Source: an uncultured Oscillospiraceae bacterium (GTDB lineage: Bacteria; Bacillota; Clostridia; Oscillospirales; Ruminococcaceae). From it: a stretch of DNA of 43,319 nt. Positions 1-10,601 of the stretch are shown one piece after another. A program made the translations under genes and the position numbers. The stretch covers positions 1 through 43,319 of the forward strand of contig CATJVQ010000014.1 of the NCBI GenBank assembly GCA_949743955.1. Reading direction: 5' to 3'. The notes below the pieces were generated by a model, which saw nothing but the letters and a program-made list of their open reading frames with translations, made no database searches and had not been told where the DNA came from. The first letter of the stretch is position 1. Each line of letters starts with the position of its first letter.

Positions 1-2409
1 GACGATGAGGTTGATGAGCTTGTTTTTCACATGGATGACTTTGACGATGTCCATGCCCTCGATGGCACGGGCGACTTTCTCTACGGCCTTGGCGGCCTCC
101 ACCACGGCGGACTCTTCGCTGTCCACGGGCATGATCACCGTGCCGCGCAGCTTGCCCTGGACCTGGACAGCCATCTCCACAGTGGAGGCGGCGGTCTTGC
201 TCTCGTCGTAGGCGGGCCAGGGCATCTGACAGACCATCCTGCCGGTCTTCTTTGCCATGCCCAGCATCTCCCAGAGCTCCTCGCAGATGTGGGGGGCGAA
301 GGGGTTGAGGAGGGTCACGAGGGTGGCCATGTCGCCTTTGGAGCAGCCGTTGGCGGCGAATTCGTTGACCAGGGCCATCATGGCGGCGATGGCGGTGTTG
401 AACTTCATGGCCTCGATGTCGTCAGCCACCTTCTTGATGGTCTTGTGGATGGAGGGCTCATTGGCGCTGGTATAGGCTTCCTCGGGGGAACAGCTCTCGG
501 CCATGTTCCAGACCCGGTCCAGGAAGCGCTTGCACCCCTTGACGGCGTTGTCGGACCAGGTAGCGGCCTTCTCAAAGTCGCCGATGAACATGATATACAT
601 GCGCAGGGTGTCCGCGCCGTAGGCTTTGACGATGTCGTCAGGGTTGACCACGTTGCCGCGGCTCTTGGACATCTTCTCGCCGCCCTCGCCCAGGATCATG
701 CCGTGGCTGGTGCGCTTCCGGTAGGGCTCCCTGGTGGGCACCACGCCGATGTCATAGAGGAACTTGTGCCAGAAGCGGGAGTAGAGGAGGTGGAGGGTGG
801 TGTGCTCCATGCCGCCGTTGTACCAGTCCACGGGGGACCAGTAGTCCAGGGCCTCCCTGGAGGCCAGGGCCTTGTCGTTGTGGGGGTCCATGTAGCGGAG
901 GTAGTACCAGCTGGACCCGGCCCACTGGGGCATGGTGTCGGTCTCCCGGCGGGCGGGGCCGCCACAGCAGGGGCAAGTGGTGGCGACCCAATCGGTCATC
1001 TTGCTGAGGGGGCTCTCGCCGTCGTCGGTGGGCTCGTAGCTCTCCACGTCGGGCAGGCGCAGCGGCAGCTCGGACTCCGGTACCGGAACATAGCCGCACT
1101 TCTCGCAGTGGACAATCGGGATCGGCTCTCCCCAGTAACGCTGGCGCGAAAAGACCCAGTCACGCAGCTTATAGTTGACCTTGGGTTCCCCGCGCCCCTC
1201 CTGCTCCAACCAATTGACAATCTTTTTCTTCGCCTCTTCCACACTCAGACCGTCGAGCATACCGGAATTGACCATCACACCGGTCTCGCAGTCTGTAAAG
1301 GCAGCCTGCTGTACATCCCCGCCCTTGACCACTTCGATGATGGGCAGGTCAAACTTTTTGGCGAAATCCCAGTCGCGCTCGTCGTGCGCCGGAACAGCCA
1401 TAATCGCGCCCGTTCCATAGGACATGAGCACGTAATCCGAGACAAAGATCGGGATCTCCTTCCCGTTGACAGGATTGATACTGTCCACACCGTCGAGCCG
1501 GACGCCGGTCTTGTCCTTGACGATCTCTGTCCGCTCAAAGTCAGACTTGCGCGCCGCTGTCTCAGCGTACTGCCGGACCTCCTCCCAGTTGCGGATGCGA
1601 TCCTTCCACTTTTCCAGATACGGATGCTCCGGAGAAATGACCATGTAAGTAGCGCCGAAAAGCGTATCGGGGCGCGTGGTATAGATGAGGAGCTCATCTC
1701 CGGCGGTGGTATCGAAGCGGACCTGCGCGCCGGTCGAACGGCCGATCCAATTCTTCTGCGACACCTTTACACGCTCAATGTAATCCAAATCGTCCAGATC
1801 GTCGATGAGGCGCTGGGCATATTTCGTGATGCCCAACATCCACTGGCTCTTGACCTTGTGCACCACTTCGCTGCCGCAGCGCTCGCACACGCCGCCGACA
1901 ACCTCTTCATTCGCCAGCACAACCTTGCAGCCCGTGCACCAGTTGACGCTCATCTCTTTCTTATACGCCAGCCCGTGTTTAAAGAGCTGGAGAAAGATCC
2001 ACTGCGTCCAGCGGTAATAATCCGGATCGGTGGTGTTGATTTCACGCGACCAGTCGAACGAAAGCCCCAGCGCCTTGATCTGCGCCTTAAAGCGCTTCAC
2101 GTTGTTTTCTGTCACGATCTTGGGGTGGATATGATTTTTGATAGCATAGTTTTCCGTCGGCAGTCCGAACGCGTCCCACCCCATGGGGAAGAGCACGTTG
2201 TAACCCTGCATGCGGCGTTTGCGCGCCACGATATCCAGCGCCGTATAGGGTCTCGGATGCCCCACGTGCAGCCCCTGTCCCGACGGATACGGGAACTCCA
2301 CGAGGGCGAAAAACTTCGGTTTGGTGTAGTCGTTCGGGGCCGCGAAGGTGTTTTCCTTCTCCCAGACGTCCTGCCACTTCTTTTCGATTTCTGCAAACTG
2401 ATACTTCAC
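1..2409 (-). CDS. leuS: Leucyl-tRNA synthetase, 3' end cut by window edge
   Basis: Class I aminoacyl-tRNA synthetase that charges tRNA-Leu with leucine in the cytosol. Reading from a GTG at 2409, 803 codons are open to the window edge; the last visible residues (KNKLINLIV) are close to the usual C-terminus, so only a few codons are missing. Visible marks: HVGH (HIGH motif) at residues 48-51, a CxxC...CxxC zinc insertion near 165-185, the CP1 editing domain in the middle, a CPCC cluster before the second catalytic half, and KMSKS at 579-583 (positions 661-675). The GTG start is set by a GGAGGAAGGG Shine-Dalgarno inside the end of rsfS, 5 bp upstream. Codon use changes sharply near 1051-1063: the C-terminal part uses CCC for proline, the N-terminal part mostly CCG. 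Identification is certain; the cause of the mosaic pattern is not. Confidence 0.97.
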   Translation of the reverse strand, partial: MKYQFAEIEKKWQDVWEKENTFAAPNDYTKPKFFALVEFPYPSGQGLHVGHPRPYTALDIVARKRRMQGYNVLFPMGWDAFGLPTENYAIKNHIHPKIVTENNVKRFKAQIKALGLSFDWSREINTTDPDYYRWTQWIFLQLFKHGLAYKKEMSVNWCTGCKVVLANEEVVGGVCERCGSEVVHKVKSQWMLGITKYAQRLIDDLDDLDYIERVKVSQKNWIGRSTGAQVRFDTTAGDELLIYTTRPDTLFGATYMVISPEHPYLEKWKDRIRNWEEVRQYAETAARKSDFERTEIVKDKTGVRLDGVDSINPVNGKEIPIFVSDYVLMSYGTGAIMAVPAHDERDWDFAKKFDLPIIEVVKGGDVQQAAFTDCETGVMVNSGMLDGLSVEEAKKKIVNWLEQEGRGEPKVNYKLRDWVFSRQRYWGEPIPIVHCEKCGYVPVPESELPLRLPDVESYEPTDDGESPLSKMTDWVATTCPCCGGPARRETDTMPQWAGSSWYYLRYMDPHNDKALASREALDYWSPVDWYNGGMEHTTLHLLYSRFWHKFLYDIGVVPTREPYRKRTSHGMILGEGGEKMSKSRGNVVNPDDIVKAYGADTLRMYIMFIGDFEKAATWSDNAVKGCKRFLDRVWNMAESCSPEEAYTSANEPSIHKTIKKVADDIEAMKFNTAIAAMMALVNEFAANGCSKGDMATLVTLLNPFAPHICEELWEMLGMAKKTGRMVCQMPWPAYDESKTAASTVEMAVQVQGKLRGTVIMPVDSEESAVVEAAKAVEKVARAIEGMDIVKVIHVKNKLINLIV

Positions 2410-2414
2410 TGAAT

Positions 2415-2774
2415 TTACCCTTCCTCCACAATATCTGACAAATCAATCTCGGGTGCATCGCTCCAGAGCCGCTCCAGCGAATAGAACTGGCGTGTCTCCT
2501 CGCAGAACAGGTGGATAATCACATCGTAATAATCCAGCACAATCCACGCCCCGGACTGATAGCCTTCCACCCTCTTGGGCATGACACCCTTCTCCTTGAG
2601 CTGGAATTCCACCTCATCCGCCATCGCGCGCACCTGCGTTGTCGAGGTGCCCGACGCCACCAGAAAATAATCTCCCAGTGTCGAGAGCTCCCGGATCTGC
2701 AGCACTTTGATTTTCGCCGCCTTTTTCCCGTCGAGCAGTTTTGCCGCCTCTCTTGCAAGTTCCAGTGCTTCCAT
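2415..2774 (-). CDS. rsfS: Ribosomal silencing factor RsfS
   Basis: RsfS (Iojap/DUF143 family) binds ribosomal protein L14 on the 50S subunit and blocks subunit joining, lowering translation when nutrients run out. The 119-residue product has the family features: a helical N-terminus, then [19 protein letters not shown], and the late block [18 protein letters not shown] chose the ATG at 2774 because AAAGGTGG lies 8 nt before it. An in-frame GTG at 2786 would overlap that ribosome-binding site and add four residues. It sits between the LCP gene and leuS with gaps of 20 and 5 bp, the common Firmicute order, so it is probably co-transcribed with both. Confidence 0.95.
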   Translation of the reverse strand: MEALELAREAAKLLDGKKAAKIKVLQIRELSTLGDYFLVASGTSTTQVRAMADEVEFQLKEKGVMPKRVEGYQSGAWIVLDYYDVIIHLFCEETRQFYSLERLWSDAPEIDLSDIVEEG

Positions 2775-2794
2775 CGTTTCAACCACCTTTATTG

Positions 2795-3919
2795 TCAGTT
2801 TTCCTGTTCACCCTGTTTCTTCTCTTCCCTTGCCTTCCGCCTAGCTTCCACCTCTTCCGGCGTCAGCTTGCGGGCATGGGGGCGGCCATCGTCTTCCTCT
2901 TTGCTGTCCTCCGGTTCCTCCTCAGGCTCTTTTGGAACCTCGGTCTCCTCAGGCTCTTCCTCTTCGGAAGGGGCGGGCTCCGCCATATAGGGGGGAGCGT
3001 CCAGCACCGGGAAGTCCAGATCGTCCGCCGTTATCGGTGCGGAGAGGAAGTTTTCGTTAAGAATCTCGGCGAGTCCCTCCTTGTCCACCTCGTATACAGC
3101 GTATTCGCCGTTCATTTTGCCGATCCCGGGCGCGGTATACATGTGGATATTTTCCTTTTTAATATTAAACGCCGTCGAGGCGACGGAAATCATCTTGCTA
3201 AGCGGCATATCCGTTTTCAGAGCGGAAAAATTTTTCATGAGCAGCCGGAGCGCCGACAGCTTCCCCATGGACTGTGCCTTATCCAGCGCCGCTATCAAAA
3301 ATTTCTGCTGCGCGCCGATGCGCCCGAGATCCGCGTTGACATAGGCGTGGCGGAGGCGGACAAACAGCTGTGTCTTTTCCCCATCCAGAATCTGTGTCCC
3401 TTTGGAAAAGACCAGATGTCCGTAATCATAGAGATCATCGTCAATCGTTACCTCGATCCCACCAACCTCATCCACAATGCTCCCCAGCGCCTCCAGTGTG
3501 ATGGTCGCATAATAGTCGATGTCGAGGCAGAAGCGCTCCTCTACTTCACGCACGAGTTCATCCATACTGCCGGTCTGCCGGTAGACCTGATTGATTTTTC
3601 CTGTCACATACTCCTCGCCCAGATAGGAATCCCGCGGGATGGAAAGTAAATCAACCCGCATCGCCTTCGGATCGTACTGCACATACATGATAACGTCGGT
3701 CAGCTCGTGCGAATAGTCCACGCCGCACGCGAGAACACGGATAACATCCGACTGAGGCTGAATTTTTTTCATATCCCTTTCCTCGAGCTCCTGAGCGGGA
3801 TCCGGGGTAAATTCCTCCTCCTCCTTTATATCGGAGGCATCCCCGGTCTGGTTCATTGCCGCCGCAACGGCTATACATGCGATTATCGCTATTATAACTG
3901 CTAAAACTATTTTTTTCAA
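2795..3919 (-). CDS. LytR-CpsA-Psr (LCP) family cell-wall ligase
   Basis: LCP proteins move undecaprenyl-linked glycopolymers (teichoic acids, capsule and similar) onto peptidoglycan outside the membrane. The 374-residue protein has one N-terminal membrane segment (about residues 3-21) and an acidic linker. The LCP catalytic fold follows, with conserved IPRDSYL and the basic run RLRHAYVNADLGRIGAQQ, which binds the lipid pyrophosphate head group in this family. Residues after about 315 form a low-complexity tail rich in Glu, Pro and, at the end, Lys/Arg. Translation probably starts at the TTG at 3919, which overlaps the yqeK stop (TTGA) and follows GGGAGG. The position between yqeK and rsfS is a frequent clostridial arrangement. 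The polymer it transfers cannot be read from the sequence. Confidence 0.93.
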   Translation of the reverse strand: MKKIVLAVIIAIIACIAVAAAMNQTGDASDIKEEEEFTPDPAQELEERDMKKIQPQSDVIRVLACGVDYSHELTDVIMYVQYDPKAMRVDLLSIPRDSYLGEEYVTGKINQVYRQTGSMDELVREVEERFCLDIDYYATITLEALGSIVDEVGGIEVTIDDDLYDYGHLVFSKGTQILDGEKTQLFVRLRHAYVNADLGRIGAQQKFLIAALDKAQSMGKLSALRLLMKNFSALKTDMPLSKMISVASTAFNIKKENIHMYTAPGIGKMNGEYAVYEVDKEGLAEILNENFLSAPITADDLDFPVLDAPPYMAEPAPSEEEEPEETEVPKEPEEEPEDSKEEDDGRPHARKLTPEEVEARRKAREEKKQGEQEN

Positions 3920-4512
3920 GCGTTTGGGCCTCCCTGCGCCGCACTTTGATTAGTGAAATCGTTATACGCCTCAAAGCTGTCACGACACACGGGCCGTCCT
4001 GCGCGGACCAGATCTGTAATGATATACTGTAATGAGTATATCATCCCCTCCTCCAGAGATCTGTCCACAATGCGCCGTGTTTCTGCGATATCCGGGAAAT
4101 CACGTTCCTCGCTGGTAAGATCGGCCAGATACACAACCTTCTCCAGTAGGCTCATCCCGGCGCGGCCCGTAGTATGGTAGCGCACCGCGTTTAAAATGTC
4201 CTCATCCTCGACCCCAACCTCACGCTTCAGATAACAATACCCCGCCATCGCGTGGAAAACCTGCGGCGAAAGCAGCTCCTCCCTGGACGGCTCCATCCCG
4301 CATTCACGCAGATACGAGAGCTGCTCCTCATGCGGCATATTTTTACAAATGTCGTGCACCAGTCCGGCGAATGCCGCCTTCTCCTCATCCGCCCCGAAGC
4401 GCCGCGCGAGCTCCCTGGCCCTCTCGACAACGCACATCGTGTGATGGTATCTTGCATCGCTCAGCCGGCTGCGCACCAGCTGCCGGATTTCCTCCCTTGT
4501 AAGCGGCTGCAT
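3916..4512 (-). CDS. yqeK: YqeK family HD-domain Ap4A hydrolase
   Basis: The YqeK family are HD-domain, metal-dependent symmetrical diadenosine tetraphosphate hydrolases that clear Ap4A, an alarmone-like by-product of aminoacyl-tRNA synthetases. The 198-residue protein has a conserved tandem His early on (YHHTMCV, about 22-28), the metal-binding HD pair at 53-54 (LVHDICKN), a later HAMAGY and the YLADLTSEER block typical of the family. The start is an ATG preceded by GAGGAGGAG. The stop overlaps the TTG of the LCP gene by 2 nt. It lies directly downstream of nadD, its usual partner, and these two are commonly read as one unit. Confidence 0.94.
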   Translation of the reverse strand: MQPLTREEIRQLVRSRLSDARYHHTMCVVERARELARRFGADEEKAAFAGLVHDICKNMPHEEQLSYLRECGMEPSREELLSPQVFHAMAGYCYLKREVGVEDEDILNAVRYHTTGRAGMSLLEKVVYLADLTSEERDFPDIAETRRIVDRSLEEGMIYSLQYIITDLVRAGRPVCRDSFEAYNDFTNQSAAQGGPNA

Positions 4513-4527
4513 AGCCTCCTCCTCTCA

Positions 4528-5127
4528 TTACGTTTGATAAAGATGATGCTCCCGGATATAGTGTTCAACACCGGCCGGCAGATATTCCTCCACCGAAAGC
4601 CCTTCCTTTATCCGTTCACGGATAAGGGGGGACGAAACCGGCACCGCCTCCATCGGGCAGACAATCGAACGGCCGCCTTTCCTCTTTAATTCCTCCTGCT
4701 TTTGCAGAAGCCGCTCATATTCCCCCGCCTCGCGCGCCGCGGCGCAGGCTGTCACCGAACGGATGATTTCCTCCGCCCGGCGCCAAGTATCCAGCGTGAG
4801 GAACATGTCGCTGCCAACGATCATGTACAGCTCGTTCTCCGGGAACGCCCTCTGAAGCTGGCGGACGGTATCCACTGTAAAGCTCTTGCCCTCCCGACAG
4901 AGCTCCATGGCGCTGACACACAGCGGCGTGCCGCGCACCGCGATACGGCACATCGCCAGCCGGTGTTCGCCGCCAATGAGCGCTCCGGAGTCCTTGTGCG
5001 GGGAAATCCGGCTCGGGATGAGCAGGACCCTGTCAAACTGGAGGCGATCACAGAAAAACTCCACTAGGTGCAGGTGCCCGTTATGGATAGGGTTAAACGC
5101 ACCGCCGAAAAATGCTACCCGCTTCAA
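4528..5127 (-). CDS. nadD: Nicotinate-nucleotide adenylyltransferase
   Basis: NadD joins nicotinate mononucleotide and ATP to make deamido-NAD, the step before NAD synthetase in NAD biosynthesis. The 199-residue protein shows the nucleotidyltransferase signature FGGAFNPIHNGHL at residues 7-19, including HNGH (15-18), and the C-terminal ATP-binding block SSPLIRERI (about 165-173). The length is normal. Translation most likely starts at a TTG (5127) with GGAGGAAGG just upstream; no better ATG lies nearby. Neighbours are yhbY upstream and yqeK downstream, as in many Firmicutes. Confidence 0.95.
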   Translation of the reverse strand: MKRVAFFGGAFNPIHNGHLHLVEFFCDRLQFDRVLLIPSRISPHKDSGALIGGEHRLAMCRIAVRGTPLCVSAMELCREGKSFTVDTVRQLQRAFPENELYMIVGSDMFLTLDTWRRAEEIIRSVTACAAAREAGEYERLLQKQEELKRKGGRSIVCPMEAVPVSSPLIRERIKEGLSVEEYLPAGVEHYIREHHLYQT

Positions 5128-5166
5128 AAGCCTTCCTCCTTCCAGCTCTGCTCTACCGCCGGAAGG

Positions 5167-5454
5167 TCAGATCTCAATTTTCGGTTCTTTCGGATTGCGC
5201 CGGTACAGCACCGCCTTGGACCCGATCACCTGTACAACGTCCGCCCTTACACGTTCGGCCACCTCATCGGCCGCCTCGCGGATGGATACCGGCGCGTTCT
5301 CCAGTACACTGAATTTGATGAGCTCTCTCGCTGTCAGAGCCGCGTCGGCCTGGCGCAGGACAGTCTGTGTCACACCGCCCTTGCCGATGCGCAGGATCGT
5401 GTCCTGACTCGTCGCCATCGAGCGCAGAGCCGCTCTCTGTTTGGATGTCAGCAT
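5167..5454 (-). CDS. yhbY: YhbY-type CRM-domain RNA-binding protein
   Basis: A single CRM (CRS1-YhbY) domain protein of 95 residues. The family binds precursors of the 50S subunit and helps ribosome assembly. Visible family features are the opening LTSKQRAALRSMA, the glycine-rich RNA-binding loop IGKGGVT (about residues 23-29), the ELIKFSVLEN segment and the end motif GSKAVLYRRNP. The start is an ATG with GGGGGAAG upstream. It lies 12 bp after rdgB and 39 bp before nadD. The GTPase gene obg, often next to yhbY, is not here; rdgB occupies that side. Confidence 0.93.
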   Translation of the reverse strand: MLTSKQRAALRSMATSQDTILRIGKGGVTQTVLRQADAALTARELIKFSVLENAPVSIREAADEVAERVRADVVQVIGSKAVLYRRNPKEPKIEI

Positions 5455-5466
5455 AATTCTTCCCCC

Positions 5467-6059
5467 TTATGTCAGTCCCGGGAGCACCTGCCGGAGCATG
5501 GCGCACAGGTTTTCCAGCGCCATTCCCCGGTGGCTGATGCGGTCCTTCTCATCGTCGGTCAGCTCGGAGTAGCTGCGCGAATCCACAACAAAGAGCGGAT
5601 CGTATCCAAAGCCTCCGTCTCCGGCCGGCGCTGTTCCGATGCTTCCCCGGCATTCTCCCGCACACTCCAGCATCGTGTCCGCACTGAGGATACAGCAAAG
5701 CGCGCAGACAAATTTTGCCCCCCGCTTCTCGGGCGGGATATCCTTCATCTCCTCTAGGATCTTCTGATTGCGTTCCTCGTCCGTCTCAAGTCCCCCGTAC
5801 CGCGCCGAATAAACGCCCGGCGCGCCGTTCAGCGCGTCCACACACAGGCCGCTGTCATCGGAAAGGGTTGCCATTCCGCAGCGATCGAACACCGCTTGCG
5901 CCTTCAGGCGCGCGTTGCCCGAAAAGGTGTCCGCATTCTCCTCCACGTCAATGTCGATCCCTGCATCCGCGAGGGAGAGCACTGTAAAGCCCATCGGCGA
6001 GAGGATCCGCCGCAGCTCCGCCAGCTTCTTCTTATTGTTTGTCGCCGCCACCAGTTTTA

Positions 6060-6063
<4 letters not shown>
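5467..6063 (-). CDS. rdgB: dITP/XTP pyrophosphatase (RdgB/HAM1)
   Basis: A house-cleaning enzyme that hydrolyses non-canonical purine triphosphates (XTP, dITP, ITP) to monophosphates and keeps deaminated bases out of DNA and RNA. The 198-residue product has the N-terminal substrate loop TNNKKKLAEL (8-17), the catalytic block LSDDSGLCVDAL with adjacent Asp69/Asp70, APGVYSARY, the FGYDPLF motif and the C-terminal SHRG. The ATG at 6063 overlaps the ftsY stop (ATGA), so translation is coupled to ftsY. Confidence 0.96.
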
Positions 6064-6980
<917 letters not shown>

Positions 6981-6983
6981 AAT

Positions 6984-9900
6984 TCATTCCTTTCTCATGG
7001 CAGGCTGGATGCCCACCCCGTTCTCCAGTTCGCTGACCCCCATGCGCAGCAGCTTGGAGACCCCCTCCTCCTGCATGGTCACGCCGTACAGAACGTCCGC
7101 CTCCTCCATCGTCCCGCGCCGGTGCGTGATGGCGATAAACTGCGTATGGCGGGTCAGCCTGCGCAGATACTGCGCATATTTGAGCACATTGACATCGTCG
7201 AGCGCGGCCTCAATCTCATCGAGCAGGCAGAACGGCGAGGGGTGCACCTTGAGAATGGCAAAGTAGATGGCGATGGCTACAAACGCCTGTTCCCCGCCCG
7301 AGAGCGCCGCCAGATTCCGGATGATTTTCCCCGGCGGCTGTACGTCGATTTCAATCCCTGACTCGAGCGGATCGTCCGGATTGTCTAGGAGAAGCCGGGC
7401 GCTTCCGCCACCGAACAGCTCCGCGAAAATGCGCCCGAAATGCGTGTCAATCTGCTGAAAATTTGTGAGGAAGAGCGTGCGCATTTCAGTCGTCAGCTCG
7501 TCAATCAGGCGGTATAGTTCCTCCCTAGAATGCTCCGCGTCCTCCGTCTGCGTGCGCATGAACTGATAGCGCTCGTTGACCTGCCGGAACTCATCCACTG
7601 CGGAGAGGTTCACGTTCCCCAGCGCCTTTATCTTTCCCTTAATTCCGGCGAGTTCGCGCTCTGCCTCGCGCACATCGGCAATTTCCATGCGGCATGCGGC
7701 GGCCTGTGTCAGGGTTAGTTCATACTCGTCATACAGCCGGGCGATCACCGCGTCATACTCCGCTTGGACGGCTGTCCTGCGCTCCTCCAGGCGTGTGATT
7801 TCCCGGGCGAGCGTCTCGGCCCGGCCGTGCAGCTCGCGCTCCCGGCCGCGCGCCTCGGACGACTGTCTCTCCAGCGCGGTCTTCTCCTGCGCCAGACGCT
7901 CCACCTCGGCCACGTATCCACCGCGCTGCCGATCCCCTTCCTCCAGGCGCTGTTCCCTGTCCAGAATCTTTTCCCGGATCTCCTCATTCGCCTGCCGCAG
8001 CGCCGCTGTCTGCGCCCGGATTTCATCTGCCTGCCGATTCTGGCTCTCCATCTGCTCCCGAAGCTGTTCGGCGCTCTGGCGGATGGACTGCTCGTCTTTC
8101 TCCAGCCCAAGCCGCTCCATTTCGAGCGCGGAGGCCGCTTCCCTCTGCTCGGAGATCCGCGCCGCCAGCGCTTCGAGCTTATCCTTTATGGCGGCAAGCG
8201 CTCCGGCCGCCGCACTCTCCCGATCACTCAGTTCCCGGATCGCTTCCTCGCTCGATCCGCTCTGTTCCTGGAGCTTCTGGAGGGACACTTTGGTTTCCAG
8301 CATCCGGTCTTCATCCGCTTTCCGGCGCGCTTCCACCTCCTCCCGCGCCATATGCAGGCGCTTCCGCTCGCCCTCGCAGCGGATCCGCTCCTCACTCATC
8401 GTTCTGACTTCCGCCTCAAGGCCCGCCATCTGCGCCTGGAGGGCGGCCTGTCCGGCCTCTGCCTGCCGCAGCGCCCCCTTCTTTTCTTCCGCCTGACACT
8501 CCAGCTCCCCGGCCAGACGCTCCAATCGCGCAATCTCCCCCGCGCGGCTGAGAAGTCCCGTCCCCTTCGCGAGGGAACCGCCTGTCATGGATCCGCCGGG
8601 ATGGATAACCTGTCCGTCCAGTGTCACAATTTTAAACCGGTGCCGGTACTCACGCGCGATTTGGAGCGCACTGTCCATATCGCGCGCAACGACGATGCGG
8701 CCCAAAAGATTCCGCACAATGTCGCCGTATTTCTCCTGCGTGCGCACTAAATCGCTCGCGATGGCGACAAATCCTTCACATTTTTTCAGATTCTTTTCCT
8801 CAAGCGTCCGGCCGTGGATGACGGAGATGGGCAGAAATGTCGCCCGCCCCGCCTTCTGCCGCCCCAGCGCCTCAATGGCGAGCTTCGCGGCGGTGTCAGT
8901 CGTGACGACGATGTTCTGCAGTGCTCCGCCCAGCGCCGTCTCCACCGCCGCCGCATAAGGCGCGTCCACCTCAATCAGGCGTGAGACGGGCCCCTCGATG
9001 CCGCGCAGATTTCCGCTGCGCTGTCCGGCAAGGATGAAGCGGACGCTCTGCTGGAAGCCGTCCAGATTCTTTTCCATCTCCCGGAGGAGCCCCGCCTTCT
9101 GCCGGTGCTCCTTCTGCCGGGAGCGGATCCCTTCCAGCTCCTTCTCCTTCTCCCGAACCTCCTCTGCCGCGGCGCGTACCTTGAGCGCATATCCCGCCAG
9201 CATGTTTTTCTGCGAGACGATTTGTTCCTCCAGCGAGCGGAACTGCTCATCGACCTCCTTTATTTGCCGGAGCAGCCCAGCGGCGGCGTCTGCCTGCCGG
9301 CGCGCCTCCTCGTCCAGACTGTCCGCGTGGAGGCGCATTTGTTCGATCATCGCGGAGGAGGATGCGCCGCGCATGCGCTCCTCTGTCAGGCTCTTTTCGA
9401 TGGCGGTGCGCTCCTTCTCCCGGATGTCCCGCTCCGCCGCCAGCACGTCCCGCTCCCCAAAAAGCTCCGCCACCTGCGCCGTCAGCGCCGCTTCCCGTAC
9501 GGAGAGCTCCCCTAGAGCCGCCTCCTGTTCTTCCATCCGCAGGGCGTATTCGTGCATCTGCGCTTCCAGACATTCACGCCCCGCCTGCTGGGAGACAGCG
9601 TCCTCCTCGCTGCGGCGGATCTGCTCCTCGTTGTGGGTGATGTCGTTTTGCAGGACAGCCCGCTCCTCTCTGAGCGCCGCCGCCTCGGACGCCAGGCGCT
9701 CCATCTCGCCGCGCAGCCGCTCGGTTTCGATATTGCATGCCGCTGTCCGGTCGTAGGCGCTCTGGATCTCCCGTTCCGCCTCGGCCAGCGCCCTTTGCAG
9801 CTCCTCCCGCTCGTTCTGTGCGAGGATGAGCCGGTCCTCCTGTGTGCGGATCTGCTCCCGGGCCTTTTCGGTGGAGAGCATCCAGAGTGAAACCTCCAGC

Positions 9901-10571
9901 GCCCGGCGGCGTTCGGCGTACTGGAGGTACTCCTTCGCCTTCGCCGCCTGCTCCCGGAGCGGCTCCACACGGTCCTCCAGCTCCTGCAGAATATCCCGCA
10001 GGCGCACTAGGTTTTCCTGGGCCTGCGCGAGCTGGCGCTCCGCCTGCTCCCTACGGTACCGGTATTTGCTGATACCGGCTGCCTCCTCGAAGATCTCGCG
10101 CCGCTGAACGCTCTTCGCCCCGACAATCTCCGCGATCCGCCCCTGGCCGATGATGGAGTATCCGTCGCGCCCGAGGCCGGTGTCCATAAAGAGCTCGTTC
10201 ACGTCGCGCAGGCGGACAGCCGCCCCGTTGATGCGGTATTCGCTCTCGCCCGAACGGTCAATCCTGCGGGTGACGGCAACCTCGTCGCTCTCGATGCCGA
10301 GCGTACGGTCCGAGTTGTCCACGTACAGCGTGACACAGGCGTACCCCATCGCCCGGCGCTGATGCGTGCCGGTGAAGATCACATCCTCCATCTTTCCCGA
10401 ACGCAGCGTCTTGCCGGACTGCTCGCCGAGCACCCAGCGCACAGCGTCGGCAATATTGCTTTTTCCGCTTCCATTGGGCCCGACGACGGCAGTGATTCCC
10501 TCGTCGAACTGGAGTGAAATCCTGTCCGGGAACGACTTGAAGCCGCAGATTTCGAGCGATTTCAGCTTCAT
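6984..10571 (-). CDS. smc: Chromosome segregation protein SMC
   Basis: A condensin-type ATPase that works with ScpA and ScpB to compact and segregate the chromosome by DNA loop extrusion. At 1,195 residues it is full length. The N-terminal head has the Walker A motif GPNGSGKSN at 31-39. Two long coiled coils (about 165-500 and 670-1000, rich in Glu, Arg, Ala and Leu) flank a hinge (about 520-640) containing GIEGPVSRLI and, just after it, HPGGSMTGGS. The C-terminal head has LSGGEQ at 1090-1095 and the Walker B acidic pair DE at 1118-1119. Scp genes are not in the window. It lies between rnc and ftsY, the classic order. The coiled coils generate many long false frames on the other strand. Confidence 0.98.
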   Translation of the reverse strand: MKLKSLEICGFKSFPDRISLQFDEGITAVVGPNGSGKSNIADAVRWVLGEQSGKTLRSGKMEDVIFTGTHQRRAMGYACVTLYVDNSDRTLGIESDEVAVTRRIDRSGESEYRINGAAVRLRDVNELFMDTGLGRDGYSIIGQGRIAEIVGAKSVQRREIFEEAAGISKYRYRREQAERQLAQAQENLVRLRDILQELEDRVEPLREQAAKAKEYLQYAERRRALEVSLWMLSTEKAREQIRTQEDRLILAQNEREELQRALAEAEREIQSAYDRTAACNIETERLRGEMERLASEAAALREERAVLQNDITHNEEQIRRSEEDAVSQQAGRECLEAQMHEYALRMEEQEAALGELSVREAALTAQVAELFGERDVLAAERDIREKERTAIEKSLTEERMRGASSSAMIEQMRLHADSLDEEARRQADAAAGLLRQIKEVDEQFRSLEEQIVSQKNMLAGYALKVRAAAEEVREKEKELEGIRSRQKEHRQKAGLLREMEKNLDGFQQSVRFILAGQRSGNLRGIEGPVSRLIEVDAPYAAAVETALGGALQNIVVTTDTAAKLAIEALGRQKAGRATFLPISVIHGRTLEEKNLKKCEGFVAIASDLVRTQEKYGDIVRNLLGRIVVARDMDSALQIAREYRHRFKIVTLDGQVIHPGGSMTGGSLAKGTGLLSRAGEIARLERLAGELECQAEEKKGALRQAEAGQAALQAQMAGLEAEVRTMSEERIRCEGERKRLHMAREEVEARRKADEDRMLETKVSLQKLQEQSGSSEEAIRELSDRESAAAGALAAIKDKLEALAARISEQREAASALEMERLGLEKDEQSIRQSAEQLREQMESQNRQADEIRAQTAALRQANEEIREKILDREQRLEEGDRQRGGYVAEVERLAQEKTALERQSSEARGRERELHGRAETLAREITRLEERRTAVQAEYDAVIARLYDEYELTLTQAAACRMEIADVREAERELAGIKGKIKALGNVNLSAVDEFRQVNERYQFMRTQTEDAEHSREELYRLIDELTTEMRTLFLTNFQQIDTHFGRIFAELFGGGSARLLLDNPDDPLESGIEIDVQPPGKIIRNLAALSGGEQAFVAIAIYFAILKVHPSPFCLLDEIEAALDDVNVLKYAQYLRRLTRHTQFIAITHRRGTMEEADVLYGVTMQEEGVSKLLRMGVSELENGVGIQPAMRKE

Positions 10572-10601
10572 CCATTTCCTCCCGCGCTATGTACTGCGCC
10601 C

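Noticed and set aside
31-2412. A 793-codon open frame on the plus strand over leuS
   Set aside because: It is the antisense shadow of leuS. The minus-strand frame carries HVGH, KMSKS and the zinc motifs; the plus-strand product is low-complexity, rich in His, Gly and Val, and matches no family I know.
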